From Terriglobia bacterium (GTDB lineage: Bacteria; Acidobacteriota; Terriglobia; Terriglobales; Acidobacteriaceae): a stretch of DNA of 64,000 bases. A program made the translations under genes and the position numbers. Positions 34,866-43,613 of the stretch are shown here, one piece after another. The stretch lies in NCBI GenBank assembly GCA_020073645.1, contig JAIQET010000014.1, positions 1-64,000 of the forward strand, in the 5' to 3' direction. The stretch's first letter is position 1, and every line of letters begins with the position of its first letter. The notes below the pieces were generated by a model that saw nothing but the letters and a program-made list of their open reading frames with translations, was not told the origin of the DNA and did no database searches.

Positions 34866-35945
34866 TCACAAGGCTTGTCCAGTCGCTCCTGCCAACGTCG
34901 CTGCCATGGTTGCGATATCCCGGGCGGCGTTTGGGTGCGACAGCTTGCGTGCGGCTTCGCCCATGCGTTCCAGGCGCGGCCGATCGTTCAATAACGACGT
35001 GACCGTCTCAACCAAGGTGTCGCGACTCAGCCTGGATTCCTCCAGCATCACTGCCGCTCCGGCTCGTTCCAGGGCCTCGGCGTTGCGCTTCTGGTGATCG
35101 TCGGCCGCGCGAGGAAATGGGACAAAGATGGCGGGCTTCCCTGCTGCCGTCACCTCGGCCACGGTACTCGCACCCGAGCGGCACAGCAACAAGTCGGCGC
35201 GCGCGAAGAAGCCCGGCATATCGTCAATAAACTTGAAGACTTCGATGGAATCACCCAATCCCGCATAAGCCACCGCCGCGTCATTATAGTCACGCTCGCC
35301 GGTCTGGTGGACGATGTGAAGTTGCGGGAGGCGCTCCCGCAGGGGCGCAACCGATTCCATCAGTACCTTATTAAGGGCGTGTGCCCCCTGGCTTCCTCCG
35401 AAGACCAGCAACGTGGGATTGCCGCGCGGTGCAGGACCTGCGATGTCGAAGAAGGCCTGGCGGACCGGGACACCAGTGACCTCGGCATGGGGGAAGAATC
35501 TCGCGGTATCGGCAAAGTGAACAGCGGCGGCAGAAACCCTGCGCGCCACCAGGCGGTTGGCGAATCCCGGAACCAGGTTAGGCTCAAAAGCCAAAGTTGG
35601 AATCTTTTTCAGGATCGCAGCCAGCATGGCAGGACCAGAGGCATATCCACCCACCCCGATCACAACGTCGGGGCGAAACTCGGAAAGGATGCGGCGGGCT
35701 TCCCACACGGCGCGGGGGAGATCGAACATCGTCTTCGCGCGAGTGATGAGGCTGACGTTCTTGAGGGCGCCGACTTCGACCAGACGCAGTGCAAATCCGG
35801 CAGAAGGGACCAGGCGGTTCTCGATGCCGCGGGCCGTGCCGATAAACAGCACCTCCGCGCCATACTGCTTTTGCAGTTCTTGAGCGATGGCGAGGGCAGG
35901 GATGACGTGTCCGCCGGTACCGCCGCCCGCCAGAATGGCTCGCAT
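34866..35945 (-). CDS. murG: UDP-GlcNAc--lipid I GlcNAc transferase MurG
   Basis: A 359-residue GT28 enzyme on the inner face of the inner membrane that converts lipid I to lipid II. [12 protein letters not shown] is the N-terminal G-loop; a second G-loop is seen as Phe-Gly-Gly-Ser-Gln-Gly-Ala, and [10 protein letters not shown] marks the UDP-GlcNAc site. ATG 35945 is the family start; an upstream TTG at 35960 is less likely. It follows an unusual secreted-protein gene by 34 bases. Confidence 0.97.
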   Translation of the reverse strand: MRAILAGGGTGGHVIPALAIAQELQKQYGAEVLFIGTARGIENRLVPSAGFALRLVEVGALKNVSLITRAKTMFDLPRAVWEARRILSEFRPDVVIGVGGYASGPAMLAAILKKIPTLAFEPNLVPGFANRLVARRVSAAAVHFADTARFFPHAEVTGVPVRQAFFDIAGPAPRGNPTLLVFGGSQGAHALNKVLMESVAPLRERLPQLHIVHQTGERDYNDAAVAYAGLGDSIEVFKFIDDMPGFFARADLLLCRSGASTVAEVTAAGKPAIFVPFPRAADDHQKRNAEALERAGAAVMLEESRLSRDTLVETVTSLLNDRPRLERMGEAARKLSHPNAARDIATMAATLAGATGQAL

Positions 35946-35979
35946 GGTGTGAATATACAAGCTGCGCTGGGCAAAACCG

Positions 35980-36657
35980 CTACTTCCCGCTCCTTAGCTG
36001 TTGAACACCAGTGAACTGCTGCTCAACCGCGACCACGCCCCCGGTATCTGCACTGAATACCTGCGTGTACGCCAATGTCATGGTTTGCGGAGAGGAATTG
36101 GAAAATTCTGCTCCTCCCCCCGAGCCAATGCAGGAATTGCAATCAAGATCGGTAAACAAATTACTGCCAGTGATAATCTGCCCGTTGCTGTCGGAGTAGC
36201 TATAAGAGCTCAGCCCGACCTGATTCGGAGGCAGGAATGTGGAAGGAAAAGGAACTCCACTGTATCCCGCCAACCCACCCGGAATTCCTGTTGCGGGTAG
36301 CAGGGCTGTGACTGAGACGCTGAAATTGTAAGTCACGCTTTGGCCGTTGAATGCGAGCCAATTAGCAACCAAAGAGAGGCCCGTTAGGCGCGCACCGCTC
36401 CGTAAGTGTGTGTTGTTCAGGGCAGGACCCACAGTCACAGAGGGCAGCAATGCGCCGCCGGTGGTCTGGGCGGAGTACTGAATGTCGTAGAACAAGTAGT
36501 TGCCGATGGTGCAACCAATTGAGCCAAGAGCTACATAGTTGGCGATCGTATCGCGAACACAACGACCCGGAGAGGCTCGTCCCGATCGGACGTGTTGTTG
36601 CCCAACGGCTGGAGAGATGCAGATTGCGATCAACGCAGCGATACATGCTTGTCTCAT
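35980..36657 (-). CDS. Secreted protein of unknown function inserted in the dcw cluster
   Basis: A 225-residue exported protein with a clear signal peptide ([10 protein letters not shown], cleavage near Ala-Val-Gly-Gln). The mature part is rich in Ser, Thr, Gly, Asn and Tyr with beta-strand-like alternation, as in surface or beta-sandwich proteins. Two Cys pairs (around residues 33/48 and 180/183) could make disulfides. No catalytic motif or family is recognised. AAAGGAAAGG supports ATG 36657. It lies in the same direction between ftsW (54 bases) and murG (34 bases), so it is probably co-transcribed although it has no known place in this cluster. Confidence 0.7.
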   Translation of the reverse strand: MRQACIAALIAICISPAVGQQHVRSGRASPGRCVRDTIANYVALGSIGCTIGNYLFYDIQYSAQTTGGALLPSVTVGPALNNTHLRSGARLTGLSLVANWLAFNGQSVTYNFSVSVTALLPATGIPGGLAGYSGVPFPSTFLPPNQVGLSSYSYSDSNGQIITGSNLFTDLDCNSCIGSGGGAEFSNSSPQTMTLAYTQVFSADTGGVVAVEQQFTGVQQLRSGK

Positions 36658-36711
36658 GGCCTTTCCTTTCAATCGCAAAAGGCAAGCATTGTACACCCAT
36701 CCCGCTGACTC

Positions 36712-37803
36712 TTATTCTGCTTGCTTGGATACGTTAAGCAGGACACCGACGCACGCCAACGTCACAAACAAGGACGAGCCTCCGTAGGACACGAACGGCA
36801 GCGGGATGCCTTTGGTGGGCATCATGCCGAGGACTACGCTAATGTTGATGAAGGCTTGCACCACCACCATGCTGGTGATTCCCACCGCAAGGAATCGTCC
36901 GAACATGTCCTGGGTGCGCACAGCGGTGCGCAGGCCACGCCAGAGAAAGACGGCGAACAAGGCGATTACGATGAGCGAGCCCACCAGTCCTAGTTCTTCG
37001 GCGGTCACGGCGAAGATGAAGTCGGTGTGTGGCTCGGGCAGATAGAAAAGCTTTTGCTTGCCTTCCATCAAGCCGACACCGGTAATGCCTCCGGTCGAGA
37101 CCGCGATCATGGACTGAATGATGTGGAACCCGCTTCTCTGCGGGTCGGAATAAGGATTGAGGAAGGCCAGAATGCGGTCGCGGCGGTAGGCGACGTGAAA
37201 GATCAGGAAATAAAGCGGTAGCAACGACGCCACGAAAGCGTATCCCAGGTAACGCAGATCGAGGCCGGCGACGAACATCATGCAGGCGGTGATGGCGGCG
37301 CACGCAATGGCCGTACCCAGGTCAGGCTGAAAGACGATCAGTCCCAGGAAGACCAACGTAGGCGCGACCGCCGGTAGCAGCGTGTTGCGCCAGTCGCGCA
37401 TGGAGTTGGTACGGCTCTCCAGGAAAAACGCCAGAAACAGGATGAGCGCGGGCTTGGCCATTTCCGAGGGCTGGAAGGAGAAGCCTCCAAAGTGAATCCA
37501 GCGATGAGTGTTGTGGGCGCGGTCGAGGAGGAAAACCGAGATCAGCAGCAGCGAGGTCACGCCGAGAAACGAGAAGACTACCGCGGGGTGCTTGTAGCGG
37601 CGGTAATCCAGTTTCATGGCGATGACCATGGCCGCAATGCCGCCCACGGCCCAGGCCAGTTGGCGGAAAAGAAAAGTGTAGCCGGAGCCGTAGCGCTCTT
37701 GGGCCATGACCGCCGAGGCACTGAAGACCATCACCAGGCCGATGAAAACAAGGAACAGGGTGACGGTGAACAGGTAGCGATCGACACTGACGCGCTTGGC
37801 CAT
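36712..37803 (-). CDS. ftsW: Peptidoglycan glycosyltransferase FtsW
   Basis: A 363-residue SEDS-family membrane protein with about ten transmembrane segments that polymerises lipid II at the septum with FtsI. Typical features are Phe-Ser-Ala-Ser-Ala-Val in the first helix, Trp-Ile-His-Phe-Gly-Gly-Phe-Ser-Phe-Gln-Pro-Ser-Glu (FQPSE), Pro-Asp-Leu-Gly-Thr and the C-terminal Gly-Ile-Pro-Leu-Pro-Phe-Val-Ser-Tyr-Gly-Gly-Ser-Ser. ATG 37803 is preferred to TTG 37809. It is placed after murD as in most dcw clusters. Confidence 0.96.
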   Translation of the reverse strand: MAKRVSVDRYLFTVTLFLVFIGLVMVFSASAVMAQERYGSGYTFLFRQLAWAVGGIAAMVIAMKLDYRRYKHPAVVFSFLGVTSLLLISVFLLDRAHNTHRWIHFGGFSFQPSEMAKPALILFLAFFLESRTNSMRDWRNTLLPAVAPTLVFLGLIVFQPDLGTAIACAAITACMMFVAGLDLRYLGYAFVASLLPLYFLIFHVAYRRDRILAFLNPYSDPQRSGFHIIQSMIAVSTGGITGVGLMEGKQKLFYLPEPHTDFIFAVTAEELGLVGSLIVIALFAVFLWRGLRTAVRTQDMFGRFLAVGITSMVVVQAFINISVVLGMMPTKGIPLPFVSYGGSSLFVTLACVGVLLNVSKQAE

Positions 37804-37814
37804 GGACAAGCCAT

Positions 37815-37963
37815 TTCACCACGGAGACACGGAGACACGGGGGTTTTTAAGCGGAGAATTTGTGAGCAGATGTGACTCTCTTGGTTCCTTGCGGGTGGGA
37901 CGCCGGTGAGTGGCATTTCGCGATTGAAAATGCCCCCTCCGTGACTCCGTGTCTCCGTGGTGA
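37815..37963. repeat. Inverted pair of CACGGAGACAC repeats, family B (murD-ftsW gap)
   Basis: 37815-37840 (TTCACCACGGAGACACGGAG...) and 37937-37963 (CTCCGTGACTCCGTGTCTCC...) are inverted relatives. They fill the gap and reach the murD stop. A related pair lies on the other side of murD at 39336-39479. Confidence 0.85.
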
Positions 37964-37964
37964 G

Positions 37965-39326
37965 TTAGGTGTTGGCCTCAGCCAGTCCCCGCACCACTTC
38001 CTTGAACACCCGCCCACGGTGCTCGTAGTTCTGGAACTGGTCGAAACTGGCGCAGGCGGGAGCGAGGAGGATGATGTCTCCAGGCTGGGCGACGACGGCG
38101 GCGCGCTTGATGGCGTTGTCGAGGGTTTCGGCGTGGACGATCTCGGCGGCACCCTTGATGTGGGACTCAATCTTGTCGGCCGCCGCGCCGATGGTGTAAA
38201 CCCGCTTGACCCGCTGGCGCAGCAGGTTGTTAAGCACGGTGTAATCGCTGCCTTTGTCCTTGCCACCGAGGATGATGTGGATGTTGGCGGGAAAGGACTC
38301 AAGGGCTTTGATGGTGGCGTCGACGTTGGTGGCTTTGGAGTCGTTGTAATACTCGACTCCGCGGACGGTGGCCACGTACTCAAGGCGATGCTCAACCGCT
38401 TTGAAGTTTCGAATCGCGTGGGCAATCTTGTCCGGGGCGCAACGCAGGAGCATGCCCACGCACACTGCCGCTAGAGCGTTTTCCACGTTGTGAGAACCTT
38501 TCAGCGGGATCTCGGAGACCAGCATGATCTCGCGCTGGCCGGTAGCATCGCGGAAGAGAATCCGGCCGCTGACGACGTGGGCTCCCTGCTTCCCTTCCTT
38601 CTTGCGGCTGAACCAGTAGACCTGGGCGCGGGTGCGGCTGGCCAGCTCGACGCAGGTGGGATCGTCCGCATTAAGGACGGCAAAATCCTCGCCAGTCTGG
38701 TTTTCGAAGATGCGTGCCTTGGCGTCGGCGTAGACAGTAAACGTGCGGTGGCGGTCGAGGTGATCGGGGGTAACGTTCAGGACGACCGCAACCTTTGGAC
38801 GGAAGCTCTGGATGGTTTCGAGCTGGAAACTGGAAACCTCCAGAACGGTGATGGTATCGGGCTTTGCCTGCTCGACGAGCGTAATGGCGGGCGTTCCGAT
38901 GTTGCCGCCCACAACGGCGGGGTAGCCGCCGGCTGCGATCACCTCTCCGGCCAGTGCCGTGGTCGTCGTCTTGCCGTTGGAACCGGTGATGGCAACGATC
39001 GAGCCGGGTAGATACTGGGCGGCCAGTTCGATTTCGCCGATGACGGTTTCGCCCAAGGCGCGGGCCTGCACCAGCGGCGGAGCGTCGACGGGCACGCCCG
39101 GACTGACCACAATGAGGTCCTGGCCGCGGAAGGTGCGCTCGCCGTGGCCTCCGGTTTCGACCGCAATGCCCTGGTCGAGCAGCACGGGAATCTCTCCGCG
39201 GAGCTCGTCTTCCGTCTTGGTGTCGGAGACGGTGACCCGGGCGCCCCGCGCCTTCAGGAACAGGGCGGAGGCCACCCCCGACTTGCCGAGGCCGACAACC
39301 AGCACGCGTTTGCCGTTTACGTCCAT
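37965..39326 (-). CDS. murD: UDP-N-acetylmuramoyl-L-alanine--D-glutamate ligase
   Basis: A 453-residue Mur ligase adding D-Glu to UDP-MurNAc-L-Ala. Visible are the N-terminal Val-Val-Gly-Leu-Gly-Lys-Ser-Gly, the P-loop Gly-Ser-Asn-Gly-Lys-Thr-Thr-Thr, Asn-Val-Thr-Pro-Asp-His-Leu-Asp-Arg-His, and Asn-Asp-Ser-Lys-Ala-Thr-Asn in the C-terminal domain. ATG 39326 is the family start. The open frame continues far upstream only through a repeat and the antisense of mraY and is not part of the protein. No Shine-Dalgarno is visible; the start is preceded by a T-run next to repeat family B. Confidence 0.96.
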   Translation of the reverse strand: MDVNGKRVLVVGLGKSGVASALFLKARGARVTVSDTKTEDELRGEIPVLLDQGIAVETGGHGERTFRGQDLIVVSPGVPVDAPPLVQARALGETVIGEIELAAQYLPGSIVAITGSNGKTTTTALAGEVIAAGGYPAVVGGNIGTPAITLVEQAKPDTITVLEVSSFQLETIQSFRPKVAVVLNVTPDHLDRHRTFTVYADAKARIFENQTGEDFAVLNADDPTCVELASRTRAQVYWFSRKKEGKQGAHVVSGRILFRDATGQREIMLVSEIPLKGSHNVENALAAVCVGMLLRCAPDKIAHAIRNFKAVEHRLEYVATVRGVEYYNDSKATNVDATIKALESFPANIHIILGGKDKGSDYTVLNNLLRQRVKRVYTIGAAADKIESHIKGAAEIVHAETLDNAIKRAAVVAQPGDIILLAPACASFDQFQNYEHRGRVFKEVVRGLAEANT

Positions 39327-39335
39327 AAAAAAAGA

Positions 39336-39479
39336 TTTCACCACAGAGTCACAGAGACACGGAGAAAACGAATTATTTCTTTCTTGGCCTTCGCAGATTC
39401 CCGCCGTCTTTGCCTGTACCGGCTCACATCCAGTTCTTTGTCTATTTTCTTCTCTGTGCCTCTGTGTCTCTGTGGTGAA
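39336..39479. repeat. Inverted pair of CACAGAGACAC repeats, family B (mraY-murD gap)
   Basis: 39336-39365 (TTCACCACAGAGTCACAGAG...) and 39449-39479 (TTCTCTGTGCCTCTGTGTCT...) are inverted relatives enclosing about 80 bases. They occupy the whole murD leader, including the usual place of its ribosome binding site. Confidence 0.85.
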
Positions 39480-39481
39480 GA

Positions 39482-40615
39482 TTATCGTAGTTTCAGGGTG
39501 GTCAGCGCGAACAGGGCGAACACCAGGCTCGCAATCCAGAAACGCACGATGATTTTCGACTCCGACCAGCCCAGCAATTCGAAGTGGTGGTGCAGGGGTG
39601 CCATCTTGAAGATACGCTTCTTGCGCAGCTTGTAGGACGCCACCTGCAGGATGACTGAAACCGCCTCGATCACGAAGATTCCGCCAATAAAGGGCAGCAA
39701 CAGTTCCTGCTTGATCATCACCGCGACCGTGCCGATGGCCCCACCCAGGGCGAGCGACCCCACGTCTCCCATGAAGACTTCGGCGGGATGGGCGTTGTAC
39801 CACAAGAAGCCGATGGCGGCGCCCACCATGGCCCCGCAGAAAATCGTCAACTCGCCCACCTGCGGCATGCGCTGCAATTCCAGATAGGCGGCGAAGGTAG
39901 CGTGGCCGCTGACATAGGTCAGCACGGCCAGCGCACCGGCTGCGATCACCGTGCAGCCAATGGCGAGGCCGTCCAGACCGTCGGTGAGGTTCACTGCGTT
40001 GCTCGAACCTACGATCACGAGCACCACGAAGATGATGAAAGGAATAAACGCCAGCGGCCAGAGGTGGGGATTGCGCTCCAGGCTTTCGATGACCAGATCG
40101 GGCCGGAATTGTTTAAAGAAGGGTACCAGCAGCTTGGTGGAGTACATGCCGCGAGCTTGCATCGCAATCAGAGCTACGGCGACCAGGATGCTGGTGAGAA
40201 TTTGCAAGCCGAGCTTGGCCTTTCCCGTGAGCCCGAGGTTTCTGCGATGCACAACCTTGATGTAGTCGTCAGCAAAGCCGATGGCGGCAAAGGCAGCGGT
40301 GGCGCCGACGGCGACCCAGACAAAGCGGTTGCTCAAGTCGGCCCAGAGCAAGGTGGGGACGATGATGGAGATGGCAATCAGCAGGCCGCCCATGGTGGGC
40401 GTTCCGGCTTTTTTCTGGTGGGCCTTGGGGCCTTCTTCGCGGATGTATTGGCCGATCTGGAATTCGCGCAGGCGTCCAATGACCAGCGGGCCGACGATCA
40501 GTCCGGTAAACAACGCGGTCAGGCTGGCGAAGGCGGTGCGAAACGTCAGGTAACGGAAAATTCGGAACGGCGGGAAGTAATGGAACAGCTTCAGGTATAA
40601 GAGCCAATAAAGCAA
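39482..40615 (-). CDS. mraY: Phospho-N-acetylmuramoyl-pentapeptide transferase
   Basis: A 377-residue membrane enzyme with about ten transmembrane helices that makes lipid I from UDP-MurNAc-pentapeptide and undecaprenyl phosphate. Characteristic motifs are Lys-Ala-Gly-Thr-Pro-Thr-Met-Gly-Gly, Gly-Phe-Ala-Asp-Asp-Tyr-Ile-Lys (catalytic DD), Asn-Leu-Thr-Asp-Gly-Leu-Asp-Gly and Met-Ala-Pro-Leu-His-His-His-Phe-Glu. The start is TTG 40615, backed by GGAGG four bases upstream and by the family N-terminus Leu-Tyr-Trp-Leu-Leu-Tyr. A 32-base gap separates it from murF. Confidence 0.97.
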   Translation of the reverse strand: MLYWLLYLKLFHYFPPFRIFRYLTFRTAFASLTALFTGLIVGPLVIGRLREFQIGQYIREEGPKAHQKKAGTPTMGGLLIAISIIVPTLLWADLSNRFVWVAVGATAAFAAIGFADDYIKVVHRRNLGLTGKAKLGLQILTSILVAVALIAMQARGMYSTKLLVPFFKQFRPDLVIESLERNPHLWPLAFIPFIIFVVLVIVGSSNAVNLTDGLDGLAIGCTVIAAGALAVLTYVSGHATFAAYLELQRMPQVGELTIFCGAMVGAAIGFLWYNAHPAEVFMGDVGSLALGGAIGTVAVMIKQELLLPFIGGIFVIEAVSVILQVASYKLRKKRIFKMAPLHHHFELLGWSESKIIVRFWIASLVFALFALTTLKLR

Positions 40616-40647
40616 TCAGCCTCCAGGGCAGTAGTCAGGAGTCCGAG

Positions 40648-42027
40648 TCAGCGGGCTGCGGCCCGGTGCCCTCTCCACGTTTCCAGCGCCTCTTCCAACT
40701 TTACCCCTCGAGACGCCTTCAGCAGGATAACGTCTCCGTCGCGGGCTTCACGGGCGAGCCACTGGCCGGCTTCCTCAGGAGCGGTTACAAACTCCGCCTG
40801 CATACCTGCCGCCTTCGCAGCCTCGACCATGGGTTGCGCAAGACCCCTTACACCCACCAGCACATCGATTTTCTTCTCCGCGATGTGGCGACCGCCGCGG
40901 CGATGCAAGTCTTCGCCCGTGGGTCCGAGTTCCAGCATCTCACCCGCGACCACAATACGTCGCTTGGCCGGCATGGCCGCCAGCGCGTCCACCATGGCCT
41001 CGAGGGCCTTCGGATTGGAATTGTAGCAATCGTTGATGACTGTGATGTTGCCGAGTTGGAGAACCTGTCCACGTTTGTCGGCGGGGGCGAGCATGGCCAG
41101 GGCGGCGACGGCTTCCGAGGGAGTCAGGCCACGCTCCAGAGCGACGGCGACGGCAGCCAGGGCGTTATAGACGTTATGCGTGCCCACGAGGGGCAATACC
41201 GCTCTTTCGCGGCAGGATCCCACAACGATGTCGAACGCCGAACCGGCAGGCCCGCGGGGTTCGATATTCTGAGCGTGGACGTCAGCGGAAGCTCGCAAGC
41301 CAAAGGTCACAACCTTGCCGTGGAAGTCGCGGCCGAATTGAGAGACGTACTCATCGTCGCTGTTGAGGACCGCAGTCCCTCCGGCCGGTAGAGACTGAAT
41401 CAGTTCGTACTTGGCGCGGGCGATCTCAGCCACCGACTTGAAGAATTCCAGATGCACCGGGGCAACGCTGGTCACAACGCCGATCTCGGGCTGGGCGATG
41501 CGGGCGAGCGCGGCGATTTCGCCGAGGTGTGACATTCCCAGTTCGATGACCGCAGCCTCGTGGCCGGGCTCGAGCTTCAGCAACATCAGAGGTAGTCCGA
41601 AATGGTTGTTGAAGTTGCCCTCCGACTTGAGCACGCGAAAACGCGTGGACAGCAGATGCGCGATGGCTTCTTTCGTGGTGGTCTTGCCGACCGATCCGGT
41701 CACGCCGATCAAAGGCTTGGCCCACAAACGGCGCACGGCGGCAGCCAGGGTCTGCAACGCCACCAGCGTGTCGTCCACGGCCATGAGGCGGGTCTTCACC
41801 GGGTAGCGAGCCAGTTGGTCTTTGCGGACCACGGCCGCTACCGCCCCTTTTTCCAGCGCCTGCCCCACGAAGTCGTGGCCGTCCATACGCTCGCCTCTGA
41901 CCGCGAAAAAGAGTTCTCCCGGCTGAAGCGTGCGGGAGTCGATGGAATAACCCTGGGCCACCGCTTGGTGGTCGAATTCACCGGTGGCAGAGAGGAACTC
42001 GGCGACGCGAGCGAGTGGGAGCTTCAT
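40648..42027 (-). CDS. murF: UDP-MurNAc-tripeptide--D-Ala-D-Ala ligase
   Basis: A 459-residue Mur ligase adding the D-Ala-D-Ala dipeptide. The N-terminal domain has Ser-Ile-Asp-Ser-Arg and Gly-Glu-Leu-Phe-Phe-Ala; the P-loop is Gly-Ser-Val-Gly-Lys-Thr-Thr-Thr-Lys-Glu, and Asn-Asp-Cys-Tyr-Asn-Ser-Asn-Pro is the C-terminal MurF motif. The start overlaps the murE stop by four bases, so the two are coupled. Since ddl is absent here, the dipeptide must come from a ligase encoded elsewhere. Confidence 0.97.
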   Translation of the reverse strand: MKLPLARVAEFLSATGEFDHQAVAQGYSIDSRTLQPGELFFAVRGERMDGHDFVGQALEKGAVAAVVRKDQLARYPVKTRLMAVDDTLVALQTLAAAVRRLWAKPLIGVTGSVGKTTTKEAIAHLLSTRFRVLKSEGNFNNHFGLPLMLLKLEPGHEAAVIELGMSHLGEIAALARIAQPEIGVVTSVAPVHLEFFKSVAEIARAKYELIQSLPAGGTAVLNSDDEYVSQFGRDFHGKVVTFGLRASADVHAQNIEPRGPAGSAFDIVVGSCRERAVLPLVGTHNVYNALAAVAVALERGLTPSEAVAALAMLAPADKRGQVLQLGNITVINDCYNSNPKALEAMVDALAAMPAKRRIVVAGEMLELGPTGEDLHRRGGRHIAEKKIDVLVGVRGLAQPMVEAAKAAGMQAEFVTAPEEAGQWLAREARDGDVILLKASRGVKLEEALETWRGHRAAAR

Positions 42028-43544
42028 CCGACCTTCCCTGCCCCGGCCTGGGCGGCTGCGCAGTCGTATCCGGCGGCGCGCAAAACCTGCTGGGCGACTT
42101 CCACATCGTCGAAGGGAATAGGGCCGTCGCGGGTGACCTGAACTTTTTCATGGCCTTTGCCGGCGATGAGTACGATGTCGCCGGGGCCAGCCTCGTGAAT
42201 AGCCAGCGTAATGGCCTTTCTTCGATCGGGCTCGACTCTGTATTTTGCACCGGAGCGCTGCAGGCCGACCATCGCGTCGTTGATGATTGCGAGGGGGTCC
42301 TCGCTGCGGGGGTTGTCGGAGGTCAAGACCGCAAAGTCGCTGCCGCGTCCAGCGGCCTCGCCCATGAGCGGGCGCTTGGCGCGGTCGCGGTCACCGCCGC
42401 AGCCGAAAACGGTGATCACCCGGGCTTTGTGTCCGGCCCGATCAACAAATTCGCGGGCGAGCGCAGTCAGGTTGCGGAGAGCATCGTCGGTGTGGGCGTA
42501 ATCGACCACGACCGTAAACGGCTGTTTGCAATCCACGCGCTCGAAGCGGCCGGGCACCCGGGTGAGGGTCTCAACACCTCGCACGATGGCTTCCCTCTGG
42601 CAACGGCGGGCATAGGCAGCGGCAGCCGCAGCGAGGATGTTGTACACATTCACCTTGCCAATTAGCGGCGAAAACAGCGGGATGGTTTCCTGCGGCGTGA
42701 CCAGATCGAAGCGCGTGCCTCGAGGGGCGATATCCAGTTTTTCGGCGTGGAAGTCGCCCTGGCTCAATCCGTAGGTCAGGACTTCGGAGCTGTGCTTCTT
42801 GCTGAAGGTCAGCAGGGCGGCGGATTCGTCATCCAGGTTGAGGACGGCGGCACGCGGAGCATCGGTGCCAATTCCTGCGAACAGCATTTTCTTGGCAGCG
42901 AAATACTCTTCCATGGTGTGGTGATAATCGAGGTGGTCGCGGGTCAGGTTGGTGAAGACGGCGACATCAAAAGGAATCCCAAAGACGCGCTGCTGGGCCA
43001 AGGCGTGGGAGGAGACTTCCATCACCGCCTCAGTCGCGCCATGGCTCAGTGCCTCACGCAGCATCTGGTTCAACTCAAGAGCCTCGGGCGTGGTGTGGGG
43101 CGCGGGCAGAATCCTGCCGGCAACGTGATACTCGATGGTTCCGATCAGTGCGCTCTTGCGACCGGCGGCAGTGAGAATGGACTCCAGCAGGAAACTGGTG
43201 GTGCTCTTGCCGTTGGTGCCGGTGATTCCGGTGATGGCCAGCTTTTCCGCGGGACGTTTGTAGAAATTGGCGCTGAGGCGCGCCAGGCCGCGGCGTCCGT
43301 GGGGAACCTGCACCCACGCAACGTTGGGGCGCGGTTGCTCGGTGGCGGAGTCCGTGACAATGGCCGCAGCTCCAGCGGCGATGGCTTTGTCGATGAACTT
43401 GTTCCCATCGCTCGACTCGCCGCGCATGGCGACGAACACGTCTCCGGGCTTCACCCGGCGCGAGTCGTACTCCAGGCCGGTCACGCTCGGATTACCCGTC
43501 TGGGAGAGGATCTCTGCCCCATGCAGGAGGTCGAGGAAGGTCAT
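42024..43544 (-). CDS. murE: UDP-MurNAc-L-Ala-D-Glu--meso-diaminopimelate ligase
   Basis: A 506-residue Mur ligase. The N-terminal Asp-Ser-Arg-Arg-Val-Lys-Pro-Gly-Asp-Val-Phe-Val, the P-loop Gly-Thr-Asn-Gly-Lys-Ser-Thr-Thr, and Asn-Leu-Thr-Arg-Asp-His-Leu-Asp-Tyr-His are typical. The Ser-Asp-Asn-Pro-Arg motif in the C-terminal domain is the DNPR signature of enzymes adding meso-diaminopimelate rather than lysine, so the organism is predicted to have DAP-type peptidoglycan. It overlaps murF by four bases. Confidence 0.97.
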   Translation of the reverse strand: MTFLDLLHGAEILSQTGNPSVTGLEYDSRRVKPGDVFVAMRGESSDGNKFIDKAIAAGAAAIVTDSATEQPRPNVAWVQVPHGRRGLARLSANFYKRPAEKLAITGITGTNGKSTTSFLLESILTAAGRKSALIGTIEYHVAGRILPAPHTTPEALELNQMLREALSHGATEAVMEVSSHALAQQRVFGIPFDVAVFTNLTRDHLDYHHTMEEYFAAKKMLFAGIGTDAPRAAVLNLDDESAALLTFSKKHSSEVLTYGLSQGDFHAEKLDIAPRGTRFDLVTPQETIPLFSPLIGKVNVYNILAAAAAAYARRCQREAIVRGVETLTRVPGRFERVDCKQPFTVVVDYAHTDDALRNLTALAREFVDRAGHKARVITVFGCGGDRDRAKRPLMGEAAGRGSDFAVLTSDNPRSEDPLAIINDAMVGLQRSGAKYRVEPDRRKAITLAIHEAGPGDIVLIAGKGHEKVQVTRDGPIPFDDVEVAQQVLRAAGYDCAAAQAGAGKVG

Positions 43545-43579
43545 TGAACGAATTATAGGGCACGGCTGTGCCGCTGCCA

Positions 43580-43603
43580 GAGACGCAGCCAGCCTGCGTC
43601 TCT
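43580..43603. repeat. Dispersed palindrome, family I (copy 1)
   Basis: AGAGACGCAGCCAGCCTGCGTCTC in the ftsI-murE gap; a second copy is at 54438-54460. Confidence 0.7.
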
Positions 43604-43613
43604 ACCAGGCAGA

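Noticed and set aside
39327-39803. N-terminal extension of murD
   Set aside because: The extension reads through repeat family B and the antisense of mraY; Mur ligases start at the Rossmann-like motif seen from 39326.
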